From: Dryocola clanedunensis subsp. sulfonylureivorans
GTDB taxonomy: Bacteria; Pseudomonadota; Gammaproteobacteria; Enterobacterales; Enterobacteriaceae
DNA: 64,000 nt
Reading direction: 5' to 3'
Assembly (NCBI RefSeq): GCF_016756775.1
Contig: NZ_JAERMU010000018.1
Span: 1-64,000, forward strand
Part shown: one piece after another, positions 7,238 through 14,862 of the stretch
Numbering within the stretch: the stretch's first letter is position 1
How the letters are laid out: each line of letters starts with the position of its first letter
Translations under genes and position numbers: made by a program
Notes under the pieces: model-generated
Told to the model about the DNA's origin: nothing
The model's database searches: none
What the model saw: only the letters and a program-made list of their open reading frames with translations

Positions 7238-7479
7238 TGCGCTGTCCTTTCTGCCGCACGGCGGCCCATGTTCGCACCAGCCGCTATATGTCTGACAGCG
7301 TCAAAGAGAGTTACCTGCAGTGCCAGAATGTGCATTGCTCGGCGACATTCAAAACGCATGAGTCCATCTTTGAGGTGATCCGCTCCCCGGTCGCCGATGA
7401 GAAACCCGCGCCGGTGCCGACAGCCCCCGTAGCACCCCGCCGGGTAAAAGGCTGCTACAGCTCGCCTTTCCGCCACTAA
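7234..7479 (+). CDS. Delta/Ogr-family zinc-finger late activator, single-domain form
   Basis: The 81-residue product starts M-M-R-C-P-F-C and continues to C-Q-N-V-H-C, giving the four-cysteine zinc site of the Ogr/Delta activators of P2 and P4 late genes. P4 Delta is a two-domain protein of about 166 residues; this one has a single domain, like P2 Ogr (72 residues), plus a Pro/Ala-rich tail. It lies between sid and psu exactly where P4 has delta, and its start overlaps the sid stop. It should activate the sid promoter and possibly helper late promoters. Confidence 0.9.
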   Translation: MMRCPFCRTAAHVRTSRYMSDSVKESYLQCQNVHCSATFKTHESIFEVIRSPVADEKPAPVPTAPVAPRRVKGCYSSPFRH

Positions 7480-7495
7480 TCAGGAGAGACAACCC

Positions 7496-8062
7496 GTGAC
7501 CACTCTGACCTTACAGCAGGCCTATGACGCCTGTCAGACGAACAAAACCGCGTGGCTGAACCGTAAAACCGAACTGGCCGCCGCAATGCAGGAATATCAG
7601 GAATTATTGCTGGATGACAATGCATCAGGCTCCCGCAGATTACAGAAGCTGCGTGACCTGATTGACGTAAAAAAATGGGAAGTTAATCAGGCCGCCGGTC
7701 GCTACATCTTCTCGCATGAGGAGGTGCAGCGCATCAGCATCCGTAACCGGCTGCATGATTTTATGCAGCAGAACGGCGCAGAGCTGGCCGCCGCTCTGGC
7801 ACCGGAGCTGATGGAGATTAAGAACCAGCCCACGATGATAAAAAACCGTGCGCTTGACCGTTCAGTAGCATACCTGCGTGAAGCTCTATCGGTCTGGCTG
7901 ACCGCAGGAAATGAAATTAATTATTCCGTACAGGACAACGACATTTTAACGGCCATCGGATACAGGCCTGACGCACCTTCGCGGGATGATAATCGTGAAA
8001 AATTCACCCCTGCACAGAGCATGATTTACACCCGTCGACGCGCCGGACTGGCCGCGCAGTAG
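7496..8062 (+). CDS. psu: Psu: polarity suppression / capsid decoration protein
   Basis: A 188-residue helical protein with GTG start and a CAGGAG site. It agrees with P4 Psu (190 residues) through much of its length, for example V-N-Q-A-A-G-R-Y-I, A-A-A-L-A-P-E-L and R-E-K-F-T-P-A-Q. Psu inhibits the transcription terminator Rho and also decorates P4 capsids. It is the last gene of the late operon; the cos region follows. Confidence 0.93.
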   Translation: MTTLTLQQAYDACQTNKTAWLNRKTELAAAMQEYQELLLDDNASGSRRLQKLRDLIDVKKWEVNQAAGRYIFSHEEVQRISIRNRLHDFMQQNGAELAAALAPELMEIKNQPTMIKNRALDRSVAYLREALSVWLTAGNEINYSVQDNDILTAIGYRPDAPSRDDNREKFTPAQSMIYTRRRAGLAAQ

Positions 8063-8235
8063 CACGTTAAAAAATCCCTGTAAATCCCGTCATTTTCCCC
8101 GAATTAAGCCATGCATCCATAAGGTGCATGGTTTTGCATGCGTTTTCCCGACCCTGCACTCCCTGCCAGCGCCAGTTGCGGCGCGGCCTGAGGCCACCTT
8201 TGCACCTGCATTAAAAGCGGTCCTTTAAGCGGGCA

Positions 8236-8254
8236 GGCGTGGCGGGGAGAGCAT
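8236..8254 (+). other. cos site (P2/P4-type cohesive end)
   Basis: GGCGTGGCGGGGAGAGCAT differs at three of 19 positions from the P2/P4 cohesive end as I recall it, and is followed by TGCGCGC as in P2. The surrounding 8063-8478 gap has GC-rich inverted repeats but no gene. In P4, cos lies between psu and the cargo genes, as here. Confidence 0.75.
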
Positions 8255-8478
8255 TGCGCGCGGTGCATGCAGGAAAATTAACCCTGGACTATACAAATCA
8301 GCATGTTGTATTCGCCCGAGTGTAGACAGACAAGTACACCTCATCTACTTTTCCTTATGATTGTAGGAAGTTACAAGAACTAGAAAAATGAGGCAGATGA
8401 TAATCAATTAAAAGAAACGGAATATTGAAAAAACAAGATAAAAACTTATAATATACAAAAAATATTAAAGGTAATAAA

Positions 8479-9057
8479 ATGAACAGTCTTGTTTTAAATG
8501 ATAAAGAGTTAAGGGGGGCGCTAAAAGATTGGCTTTTCCGTAAGTCTATGAAACCAAAAAAAATAATTGAAGAGCTTTCCGTTAATAACGGACTCGCGAT
8601 TGCAGATGTGGTGGCAATATATAAGGACTTACATTGCTTCGAAATCAAAGGTGACAATGACAAAATAGAAAGAGCCTTAAAACAAGGTGTATCATATGAT
8701 CTTTCCTTTAGAAAAATCACATTACTCACTACAGAAAAACATAAATTAAAAGCGCTGTCTCTCGCGCCTAGTCATTGGGGAATATTGATTGCTCGAATTG
8801 ATAAAGGCCAGATCAAATTAACATATGCACGAAAAACAAAAGCAAATGCAGGATTCAATCCAACGGTCGCTTTGAGTACGCTCTGGAAAAGTGAAATGCT
8901 CGAAATTTTAACTAAAGAAAACATCTCTATTCTAAGCAAAGATAAAAACAGAGATACTATTTCGCTGCGAATCTCAGGTCAACTTGACAAGCTCAGCATA
9001 AGCAGCGAAATCAGTGATCAATTGCTTCATCGCTCAAGAATCATATATGATAAATGA
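8479..9057 (+). CDS. sce7726-family protein, probable PD-(D/E)XK nuclease fold; satellite cargo
   Basis: A 192-residue protein that fits the sce7726 family. L-R-G-A-L-K-D-W-L opens the domain. A core follows with Asp43 in I-A-D-V-V and Glu55-x-Lys57 in F-E-I-K-G-D, the D...ExK pattern of PD-(D/E)XK nucleases. H-W-G-I and L-S-T-L-W-K-S-E-M-L come later, as in the family. Nuclease activity is inferred from the motif only. The gene is AT-rich and is the only rightward cargo gene. Its 3' end overlaps that of the Beta-protein gene by 31 bp in convergent orientation, which suggests the two moved together. Family members are often found beside sce7725/beta-type genes. Confidence 0.75.
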   Translation: MNSLVLNDKELRGALKDWLFRKSMKPKKIIEELSVNNGLAIADVVAIYKDLHCFEIKGDNDKIERALKQGVSYDLSFRKITLLTTEKHKLKALSLAPSHWGILIARIDKGQIKLTYARKTKANAGFNPTVALSTLWKSEMLEILTKENISILSKDKNRDTISLRISGQLDKLSISSEISDQLLHRSRIIYDK

Positions 9058-10130
9058 AGATTTACTAGAGGCTTAACTATTGAAGCAGCCGTAACCGACT
9101 TACCTTCATAATTTGCTTTCTGGAATAAATATAGATCACCCGAAGAATATTCCTTACCTCTATAGAATCCACTTCTGGTGACAATATACTCAGCAAACTC
9201 ATTGTATTGATGTTTATCACTTTTTACTCGCCCACCTCTCTTAATAAAAAGACGATCATGGTAAGGATAAATTATCTTTGCAGTAGTGACATTTTGCATG
9301 TCTTCATCAAATAATTCTATGTCAGAGTATTCAGGACTTACGCAGCCATAATCACCAAACACTAATTTATAATCTGATTTATAACTTTCAAAGACAGTCT
9401 TATAAATATTTATTTCCTCTCGGATAATGTCTAGTTCAGCCTGAGTTTCTAGCAACTCACTTATTGAGGATGGAATCATTGATCCAGTGGTAATTACTTT
9501 ATGTAATTTAATATAATTAGAATTGTATTTTAGATTTGAAACAAAATTTACTATTTGCTTTGAAAGTTTATCCGCATCACCCGCCTTGCAAACCCTGCAA
9601 TCAAATATTAAATCAAATGAGTCAACGTAAGGCTCTAATGTTTCAAGTAGTTCATCTATCTCTTCTTTAAAAAGAGAGTAATTGCAGAAATAATCTTTTG
9701 TTAATCGAAGTGCGACTTTTTTATATGTAAAAAATCCACGTTCAAAGCCATGAATAACGGATAATAAGTGATGTGGATTTCTGTCGAGAGCAACAACAGG
9801 GATCATTCCAAACTTTGAAAAATTGCTAATTATATCGTAATAGTGATATTTATTGCCTAAAGATATTTCATCTTCGACATCATAGTTATCTAGATAAAAT
9901 TCGGTTATCCATTTCAAGGAACTATTGAACTTTGCTTCAAGCCTATCTAAATCATTAGCAAATAACTGATTTTTATCACTTTTCTGCTCTCCGGAGTAAC
10001 GGCTTTTTTTCGGTTTTTTACGAGGAAAATCAAAAAAAGGAATGAAATTATTCTTTTTATTTGCACCAAGCTCTTTAAGAGCACTTATTTCACTAACTTT
10101 TAACTTCAGAAAAGGTGTGTAGTTATACAT
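9027..10130 (-). CDS. Beta-family protein (P4 beta / Pfam Beta_protein type); satellite cargo
   Basis: A 367-residue cytoplasmic protein with the family opening Y-T-P-F-L-K-L-K and E-I-S-A-L-K-E-L-G and then I-P-F-F-D-F-P, like the beta protein encoded by P4 itself between cos and int. A later segment R-R-G-G-R/K-R-G-G-R-V near residues 310-318 and G-F-Y-R-G-K match the basic C-terminal part of such proteins. The biochemical role is unknown. The ATG shares one base with the stop of the upstream peptidase gene, so translation is coupled. P4's gop-beta-cII set is connected with phage exclusion, which makes a defence role plausible here. Confidence 0.8.
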   Translation of the reverse strand: MYNYTPFLKLKVSEISALKELGANKKNNFIPFFDFPRKKPKKSRYSGEQKSDKNQLFANDLDRLEAKFNSSLKWITEFYLDNYDVEDEISLGNKYHYYDIISNFSKFGMIPVVALDRNPHHLLSVIHGFERGFFTYKKVALRLTKDYFCNYSLFKEEIDELLETLEPYVDSFDLIFDCRVCKAGDADKLSKQIVNFVSNLKYNSNYIKLHKVITTGSMIPSSISELLETQAELDIIREEINIYKTVFESYKSDYKLVFGDYGCVSPEYSDIELFDEDMQNVTTAKIIYPYHDRLFIKRGGRVKSDKHQYNEFAEYIVTRSGFYRGKEYSSGDLYLFQKANYEGKSVTAASIVKPLVNLHLSYMILER

Positions 10131-11005
10131 TAAAATACCATCTCCCTGACATTAATCTGATTAACAATCTTAGAGAAAATTTTATAGCTCCCAGTTTCCT
10201 TTCTTATTCTACCGGCAACTATTGCTGGATGTACTCCAACTTCCTTAGAAAAGGAAAAGAGATCATCTTCTCTAAGCGAGCGTTTAGCTGCACATCCTCG
10301 CCACATACTTCTTGGTATTAATAAATCTAAAGCCATTCTGTCTGCTTGAGCTTCAACTAAATCCTCAGGATCAGACTCTCTTTCTGTATCATCAATGATT
10401 GGAGAACCTAACTGATTGTAATGTAATAACACATGAGATAATTCATGCATTAAAGTAAACCAATAGTTGTCAATCCTACTAAAGCGGAGGCTCATACCTA
10501 TAACGGGGTTTCCATGATCGTTAACATAAACAACACCATCTACCTTTGCCGAAGGAATTGATTCCTCATATATTAAAATTATACCAAGCTCAAGTAGAGC
10601 TTTAGGTGCAACTAATGGAAAATTTTCATCAATACTATTTTTGGTGAACTCACTTAAAACATCGCTCGTAATCGGAGTATATTGCGGTACATTTAGCATT
10701 GAGTAAATAAATGCTTCTTTTTCATATACAAATGATAACCAAGAATTTATGAGGCTATCATCACACGAAGCTCCTCTCCTAAACAAAGTCGCGTTCTTTG
10801 CATCAGAATTGCAGAATGATGAAAAAAGGGTGGAAATGTTTTTATAATTTTTTCGTCTGCCTGTAATGTTTTTTGAGCGCTTGACTTCTGCTGGCAACGA
10901 TTCAACGTAATCACTGAATCGCAAAAAATCATCGTATTCCTGGTGAAGCGATGTAGAAGAATATTTACCAAATGAGAAATCAATATCGTCAATATTATCT
11001 TTCAC
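10130..11005 (-). CDS. ImmA/IrrE-family zinc metallopeptidase; satellite cargo
   Basis: A 291-residue protein. L-M-H-E-L-S-H-V-L-L-H gives the zinc motif His187-Glu188-x-x-His191, and E-A-Q-A-D-R-M-A near Glu218 supplies the third ligand, as in ImmA/IrrE peptidases, which cleave repressors or antitoxin-like regulators. The first 110 residues are not part of that domain and may sense or bind a partner. No helix-turn-helix is fused, unlike in many relatives. It starts with GTG, which overlaps the upstream stop as GTGA. Likely role: a proteolytic switch that activates the module, with the adjacent Beta or GNAT protein as possible substrate (inference). Confidence 0.85.
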   Translation of the reverse strand: MKDNIDDIDFSFGKYSSTSLHQEYDDFLRFSDYVESLPAEVKRSKNITGRRKNYKNISTLFSSFCNSDAKNATLFRRGASCDDSLINSWLSFVYEKEAFIYSMLNVPQYTPITSDVLSEFTKNSIDENFPLVAPKALLELGIILIYEESIPSAKVDGVVYVNDHGNPVIGMSLRFSRIDNYWFTLMHELSHVLLHYNQLGSPIIDDTERESDPEDLVEAQADRMALDLLIPRSMWRGCAAKRSLREDDLFSFSKEVGVHPAIVAGRIRKETGSYKIFSKIVNQINVREMVF

Positions 11006-11682
11006 AGAACCCCCGCAAATCTCATAGAGTTATTATCATCAATTTCATAATACTGCAATGGTTCTTTATCAAGCGCGTCGATATGAATCATACCAATATG
11101 CTCGTAAAACCCTTGCGCTTGGGGTAATGAATGTAAACAGAAACCATATTTATAGCCTAGTGTAGCTGCGGAGTATTTTATAACTGCTTGTAATAGTTTT
11201 TTCCCGACTCCATTATAACGTTTTTTTTCAAGAGGGGTTAATCTATTCCATGGAGCGACAGCAATAAACTCAACATAAAAAATATTATCGTTGTTTAATG
11301 CACTTTTTTTCGGGAAGTATATTAAACAAGCCGCTTCAACGCTGTCTCCAGTTTTCAAGAAGAACCATTTATATTCTTCTGTGTTATAGCATCTGGATTT
11401 ATTAAACCAGTTCCAATGAAAATCTTCTGTTTGAATTTTAGATAAATATTCATCCCGTTCTTCATCGGCGCATTCATCTTTAAGGTAAGCGAGCATTTTT
11501 AAACGATACTCTTTCCATGCCTGATCGCAAACAATAGCATTCGGAAGGCTCCAGCCAAATAATACTGAATAGGGATCTTCAGTATTATTGTTACTTATAA
11601 GATTGCCTTGTTCAATCACGACTTCATCATCAGGAGCTGGAATAATTCCAAGCTTAACTAGCTGATTTACATCAATATTCAT
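11002..11682 (-). CDS. GNAT-family acetyltransferase; satellite cargo
   Basis: A 226-residue protein with a C-terminal GNAT fold: F-I-A-V-A-P-W-N-R on the central strand, a Y-N-G-V-G-K-K-L-L acetyl-CoA loop near residues 160-168, and F-Y-E-H-I-G-M close to the end. The first 100 residues are of unknown type. ATG 11682 is preferred to the GTG six bases earlier because GGGG lies at proper spacing. It is first in the coupled GNAT-ImmA/IrrE-Beta operon, 46 bp after int. Substrate unknown; GNAT enzymes in such modules can act as toxins that modify tRNA or protein, but no such evidence is visible here. Confidence 0.75.
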   Translation of the reverse strand: MNIDVNQLVKLGIIPAPDDEVVIEQGNLISNNNTEDPYSVLFGWSLPNAIVCDQAWKEYRLKMLAYLKDECADEERDEYLSKIQTEDFHWNWFNKSRCYNTEEYKWFFLKTGDSVEAACLIYFPKKSALNNDNIFYVEFIAVAPWNRLTPLEKKRYNGVGKKLLQAVIKYSAATLGYKYGFCLHSLPQAQGFYEHIGMIHIDALDKEPLQYYEIDDNNSMRFAGVL

Positions 11683-11728
11683 ATCCACACCCCAGATATA
11701 CGCACTCTACATTGCGCGTAACAACCGA

Positions 11729-12907
11729 TTAACTTTTACTTATTGGATATAAGTTACAAGAGTACCATTGTAGCATTTTTTTTCGCTGCAAATAGTATTG
11801 CGCATGATTGTAGGTACCACGAATACTATTTTTATCTACATGAGCAAGCTGCAATTCAATCCATGCACTATCAAACCCTTGTTCATGTAATATTGTCGAC
11901 ATTGTATGTCTAAATCCGTGACCTGTAGCACGTCCTTTGTAACCAAGTAACTCAATTACTTGTGACAAACTTTCTTTTGAGATCGGCTTGCTACGGTTAT
12001 TCCTGCCAATAAAAATGTATGGGTAATGGCCGGTAATAGGTTTGAGTTGTTCAAAGAGGCAAACTACCTGAGTAGACAAAGGAACAATGTGTGGCCTACG
12101 CATTTTCATCCTTTCGGCTGGTATTTCCCATATACCTTTCTCAAGGTCAACTTCATCCCATGTAGCAAAGCGCATTTCCTGAGTTCTTACACCGGTTAGC
12201 ATGACTATTTTTGTAGCATTTTTTGTGATGATGCTGCCGGTATAGGCTTCAAGGTCTCTAACGAAATGAGGCAACTCTTCTGCAGATAGAAAAGGATGGT
12301 GCTTCTGCTTCGGAACGGCCAGAGCGATGGCTAAATCAGGCGCAGGGTTGTATTCAGCACGGCCAGTTATGATTGCATAGCGATAGACCTCGCCGCATCT
12401 TTGTCGCACTTTTCTGGTCTTCTCCAGCGCTCCACGCTTCTCTATTCGTCGCAGTACCTCAAGCAGTTCCAGCGGTTTGATTTCACTGATACAGCGTTTG
12501 CCAATGAACGGGAACACATCTTGCTCAAATGTCTTAATGATTTCTTCGCGATAGGCCACTGTCCAGCGGTCAGCTTTGTTGGCGTGCCATTCTCGACATA
12601 TGGCTTCGAATGAATTCTCTGTTGAGAGTTGCTGTGCCAGCTTTTGAGCTTTTCGTTCTTCAACGGGGTCAATGCCATTAGCAACTTGTTTACGGGCGGT
12701 GTCGCGCTTCTCACGTGCTTCTGCAAGGCTTACCAAATCGTAGCTACCAAATGACATTAACCGGGCTTTACCTGCAAACCGGTAGCGGAACCTCCATCCT
12801 TTGCTCCCGTCGGGATTTATGAGCAAGGATAAGCCTTGTCCGTCATTAAGGGTGTAGGGCTTGTCTTGTACCTTAGCGCGTCGGATTTGTATGTCTGTTA
12901 GTGGCAT
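11729..12907 (-). CDS. int: P4-type tyrosine integrase (selC-specific)
   Basis: A 392-residue site-specific recombinase. The N-terminal arm-binding domain opens L-T-D-I-Q-I-R-R and contains N-D-G-Q-G-L-S-L-L-I, as in P4-family integrases. The catalytic set is Arg241 (G-V-R-T-Q-E-M-R), His330-x-x-Arg333 (H-G-F-R-H), His356 and the nucleophile Tyr366. It lies 160 bp from selC and is transcribed away from it. All catalytic residues are present, so it looks active. Confidence 0.95.
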   Translation of the reverse strand: MPLTDIQIRRAKVQDKPYTLNDGQGLSLLINPDGSKGWRFRYRFAGKARLMSFGSYDLVSLAEAREKRDTARKQVANGIDPVEERKAQKLAQQLSTENSFEAICREWHANKADRWTVAYREEIIKTFEQDVFPFIGKRCISEIKPLELLEVLRRIEKRGALEKTRKVRQRCGEVYRYAIITGRAEYNPAPDLAIALAVPKQKHHPFLSAEELPHFVRDLEAYTGSIITKNATKIVMLTGVRTQEMRFATWDEVDLEKGIWEIPAERMKMRRPHIVPLSTQVVCLFEQLKPITGHYPYIFIGRNNRSKPISKESLSQVIELLGYKGRATGHGFRHTMSTILHEQGFDSAWIELQLAHVDKNSIRGTYNHAQYYLQRKKMLQWYSCNLYPISKS

Positions 12908-13068
12908 GTGTATAAGTGAAATCTGTGTATAAAAAAATTATACACAATACTATACATATTTTTCGTGGATTTAGGGAGATTCGCTCGGACTGATACGGAC
13001 GGAGTTATTAGATAACTTGCTGTAAATGTTGGTTTTAAAGGACATTTTCGGACATGGTGAGATGATAA

Positions 13069-13090
13069 TTGGCGGAAGATCACAGGAGTT
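13069..13090. repeat. Attachment-site copy at selC
   Basis: The 22-bp repeat shared with 1920-1941. It covers the CCA end, the acceptor 3' strand and part of the T-stem of tRNA-Sec, so the insertion leaves the tRNA complete. Confidence 0.9.
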
Positions 13091-13164
13091 GAACCTGCCC
13101 GGCGCCGCTGGCGGCACCAACTGGATTTGAAGTCCAGCCGCCTCACCGGAGACGACGATCTTCC
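13070..13164 (-). tRNA. selC: tRNA-Sec (UCA anticodon)
   Basis: The 95-nt gene, from GGAAGATC at 13164 to CCA at 13070, agrees closely with E. coli selC, including the long extra arm, the 8-bp acceptor stem and the UCA anticodon in G-G-A-C-TTCA-AATCC. The T-loop reads TTCAACT where E. coli has TTCGACT. It decodes UGA as selenocysteine in fdoG (25627-25629). It is also the satellite's attachment site. Confidence 0.96.
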
Positions 13165-13455
13165 CAGCCTTCATTGCTACATGGAGGCGGTGCGCATTAT
13201 ACCGGGTTTCCCGGATCCTCCAAACAATGCTTTTGTCTTTTACCGTCTCCTCCCCTCATTTTCATTACTAAAATTAAGCAGATCCGCTCACTTATCCACC
13301 AGCCCCCTACGGTTAGCTTGCTAAGAGAGCGACCCGGCTCACAGTTATCAAGAATCGTAATCTGATAACCAGAAAACAGAATTCACCGCTCGCCCTCAAT
13401 GCTTTACAACGTCAGACATAGAATTTTCGCTGCCGTAAGGACAGGGGCTGTAGAG

Positions 13456-14862
13456 ATGACAAGTCAGGTACTCTCCGCGAAGGAAAAGTTTGGCTATGGC
13501 CTGGGCGACGCCGCCAGCCATATCATTTTCGATAACGTCATGATGTACATGATGTTCTTTTACACCGACATCTTCGGCATTCCCGCCGGGTTCGTCGGCA
13601 CCATGTTCCTGCTGGCCCGCGCGCTGGACGCCATCTCCGACCCCTGCATGGGGCTGATTGCCGACCGCACCCGCAGCCGCTGGGGGAAATTCCGCCCGTG
13701 GATCTTCTTTGGCGCCATTCCGTTCGGCATCGTCTGCGTGTTCGCCTACAGCACGCCGGACTTCGGCCTGCACGGCAAAATGATTTACGCGGCCGTCACC
13801 TACACGCTGCTGACCCTGATGTACACCGTGGTCAACATCCCCTACTGCGCGTTGGGCGGCGTCATCACTAATGACCCGTCGCAGCGCATCTCCCTGCAGT
13901 CCTGGCGCTTCGTGCTGGCGACGGCGGGCGGCATGCTCTCTACGGTGCTGATGATGCCGCTGGTGAAATTCATTGGCGGGGACGATAAAGCTTTTGGTTT
14001 TCAGGGCGGGATTGCGGTGCTCTCCGTGGTGGCGTTTATCATGCTGGCGGTCTGCTTCTTTACCACCAGAGAGCGGGTGGAGGCGCCGCCGGTCAGCACC
14101 TCGGCCCGGGAAGATCTGCGCGATATCTGGCACAACGACCAGTGGCGCATCGTCGGCCTGCTCACCATCCTCAATATTATGGCGGTCTGCATCCGCGGCG
14201 GGGCGATGATGTACTACGTCACCTGGATCCTCGGCTCCCCGCTGATGTTCACCGCCTTCCTCACCACCTATTGCGTCGGCAACCTTATCGGTAGCGCCGC
14301 CGCTAAGCCGCTCACCGACTGGAAGTGCAAGGTCAGCGTCTTCTGGTGGACCAACGCTGCGCTTGCGGTGCTCAGCTTCGCGATGTTCTTCGTGCCGATG
14401 AGCTCGGTGGTCACCATGTTCGTCTTCATCTTCGTGATTGGCGTGCTGCACCAGCTGGTGACGCCAATCCAGTGGGTCATGATGTCCGACACCGTGGACT
14501 ACGGCGAGTGGACCAACGGCAAACGCCTTACCGGCATCAGCTTTGCGGGCACGCTGTTCGTGCTCAAGCTCGGCCTGGCCATCGGCGGGGCGCTGATCGG
14601 CTGGATGCTGGCAGGCGGCGGGTACGATGCCGGTGCCGTCACGCAAAACAGCGCCACGATCACCATCATCATCGCGCTGTTCACCCTCTTCCCGGCGGTC
14701 TGCTACCTGATCAGCGCCGTGGTCGCCAAACGCTTCTACACCCTTAAGACCCCGTTCCTGACGAAGATCCTCGGCGAACTGGCGGCAGGCGTGCGTCGCA
14801 ACCAGCAGGATTTTGAAAACACATCGGTTTCCCGGGAATTACAGCAGGAGAACATGAAGTAA
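13456..14862 (+). CDS. yicJ: YicJ, GPH-family sugar:cation symporter
   Basis: An inner-membrane symporter of 468 residues with 12 hydrophobic segments. [10 protein letters not shown] near residue 20 and [14 protein letters not shown] in the first cytoplasmic loop are typical of the GPH family (MelB-like) and agree with E. coli YicJ (460 residues). ATG 13456 is chosen because it aligns with the E. coli start, although the frame is open from 13399. It overlaps yicI by one base (TAATG). The pair probably imports and splits alpha-xylosides such as isoprimeverose. The 13165-13455 gap should hold its promoter; no clear operator was seen. Confidence 0.93.
   Translation: MTSQVLSAKEKFGYGLGDAASHIIFDNVMMYMMFFYTDIFGIPAGFVGTMFLLARALDAISDPCMGLIADRTRSRWGKFRPWIFFGAIPFGIVCVFAYSTPDFGLHGKMIYAAVTYTLLTLMYTVVNIPYCALGGVITNDPSQRISLQSWRFVLATAGGMLSTVLMMPLVKFIGGDDKAFGFQGGIAVLSVVAFIMLAVCFFTTRERVEAPPVSTSAREDLRDIWHNDQWRIVGLLTILNIMAVCIRGGAMMYYVTWILGSPLMFTAFLTTYCVGNLIGSAAAKPLTDWKCKVSVFWWTNAALAVLSFAMFFVPMSSVVTMFVFIFVIGVLHQLVTPIQWVMMSDTVDYGEWTNGKRLTGISFAGTLFVLKLGLAIGGALIGWMLAGGGYDAGAVTQNSATITIIIALFTLFPAVCYLISAVVAKRFYTLKTPFLTKILGELAAGVRRNQQDFENTSVSRELQQENMK

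Larger units (their letters stand above)
1920..13090. mobile_element. Complete P4-type phage satellite integrated in selC
   Basis: The element is about 11.2 kb, close to the size of phage P4, and is bounded by identical 22-bp repeats at 1920-1941 and 13069-13090, the latter being the 3' end of selC. It carries in P4 order crr, alpha, cnr, an Icd-like gene, an antisense-RNA immunity region, vis, ori1, the late promoter, sid, delta, psu, cos, variable cargo and int. Alpha (777 residues) and Vis (88 residues) have the P4 lengths. No essential module looks broken, so it may be mobilisable by a P2-like helper (inference). Confidence 0.93.

Noticed and set aside
13396-14646. 416-residue open frame antisense to yicJ
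   Set aside because: It is rich in His, Asp, Glu and Arg with no domain and mirrors the GC-rich third-position bias of yicJ.
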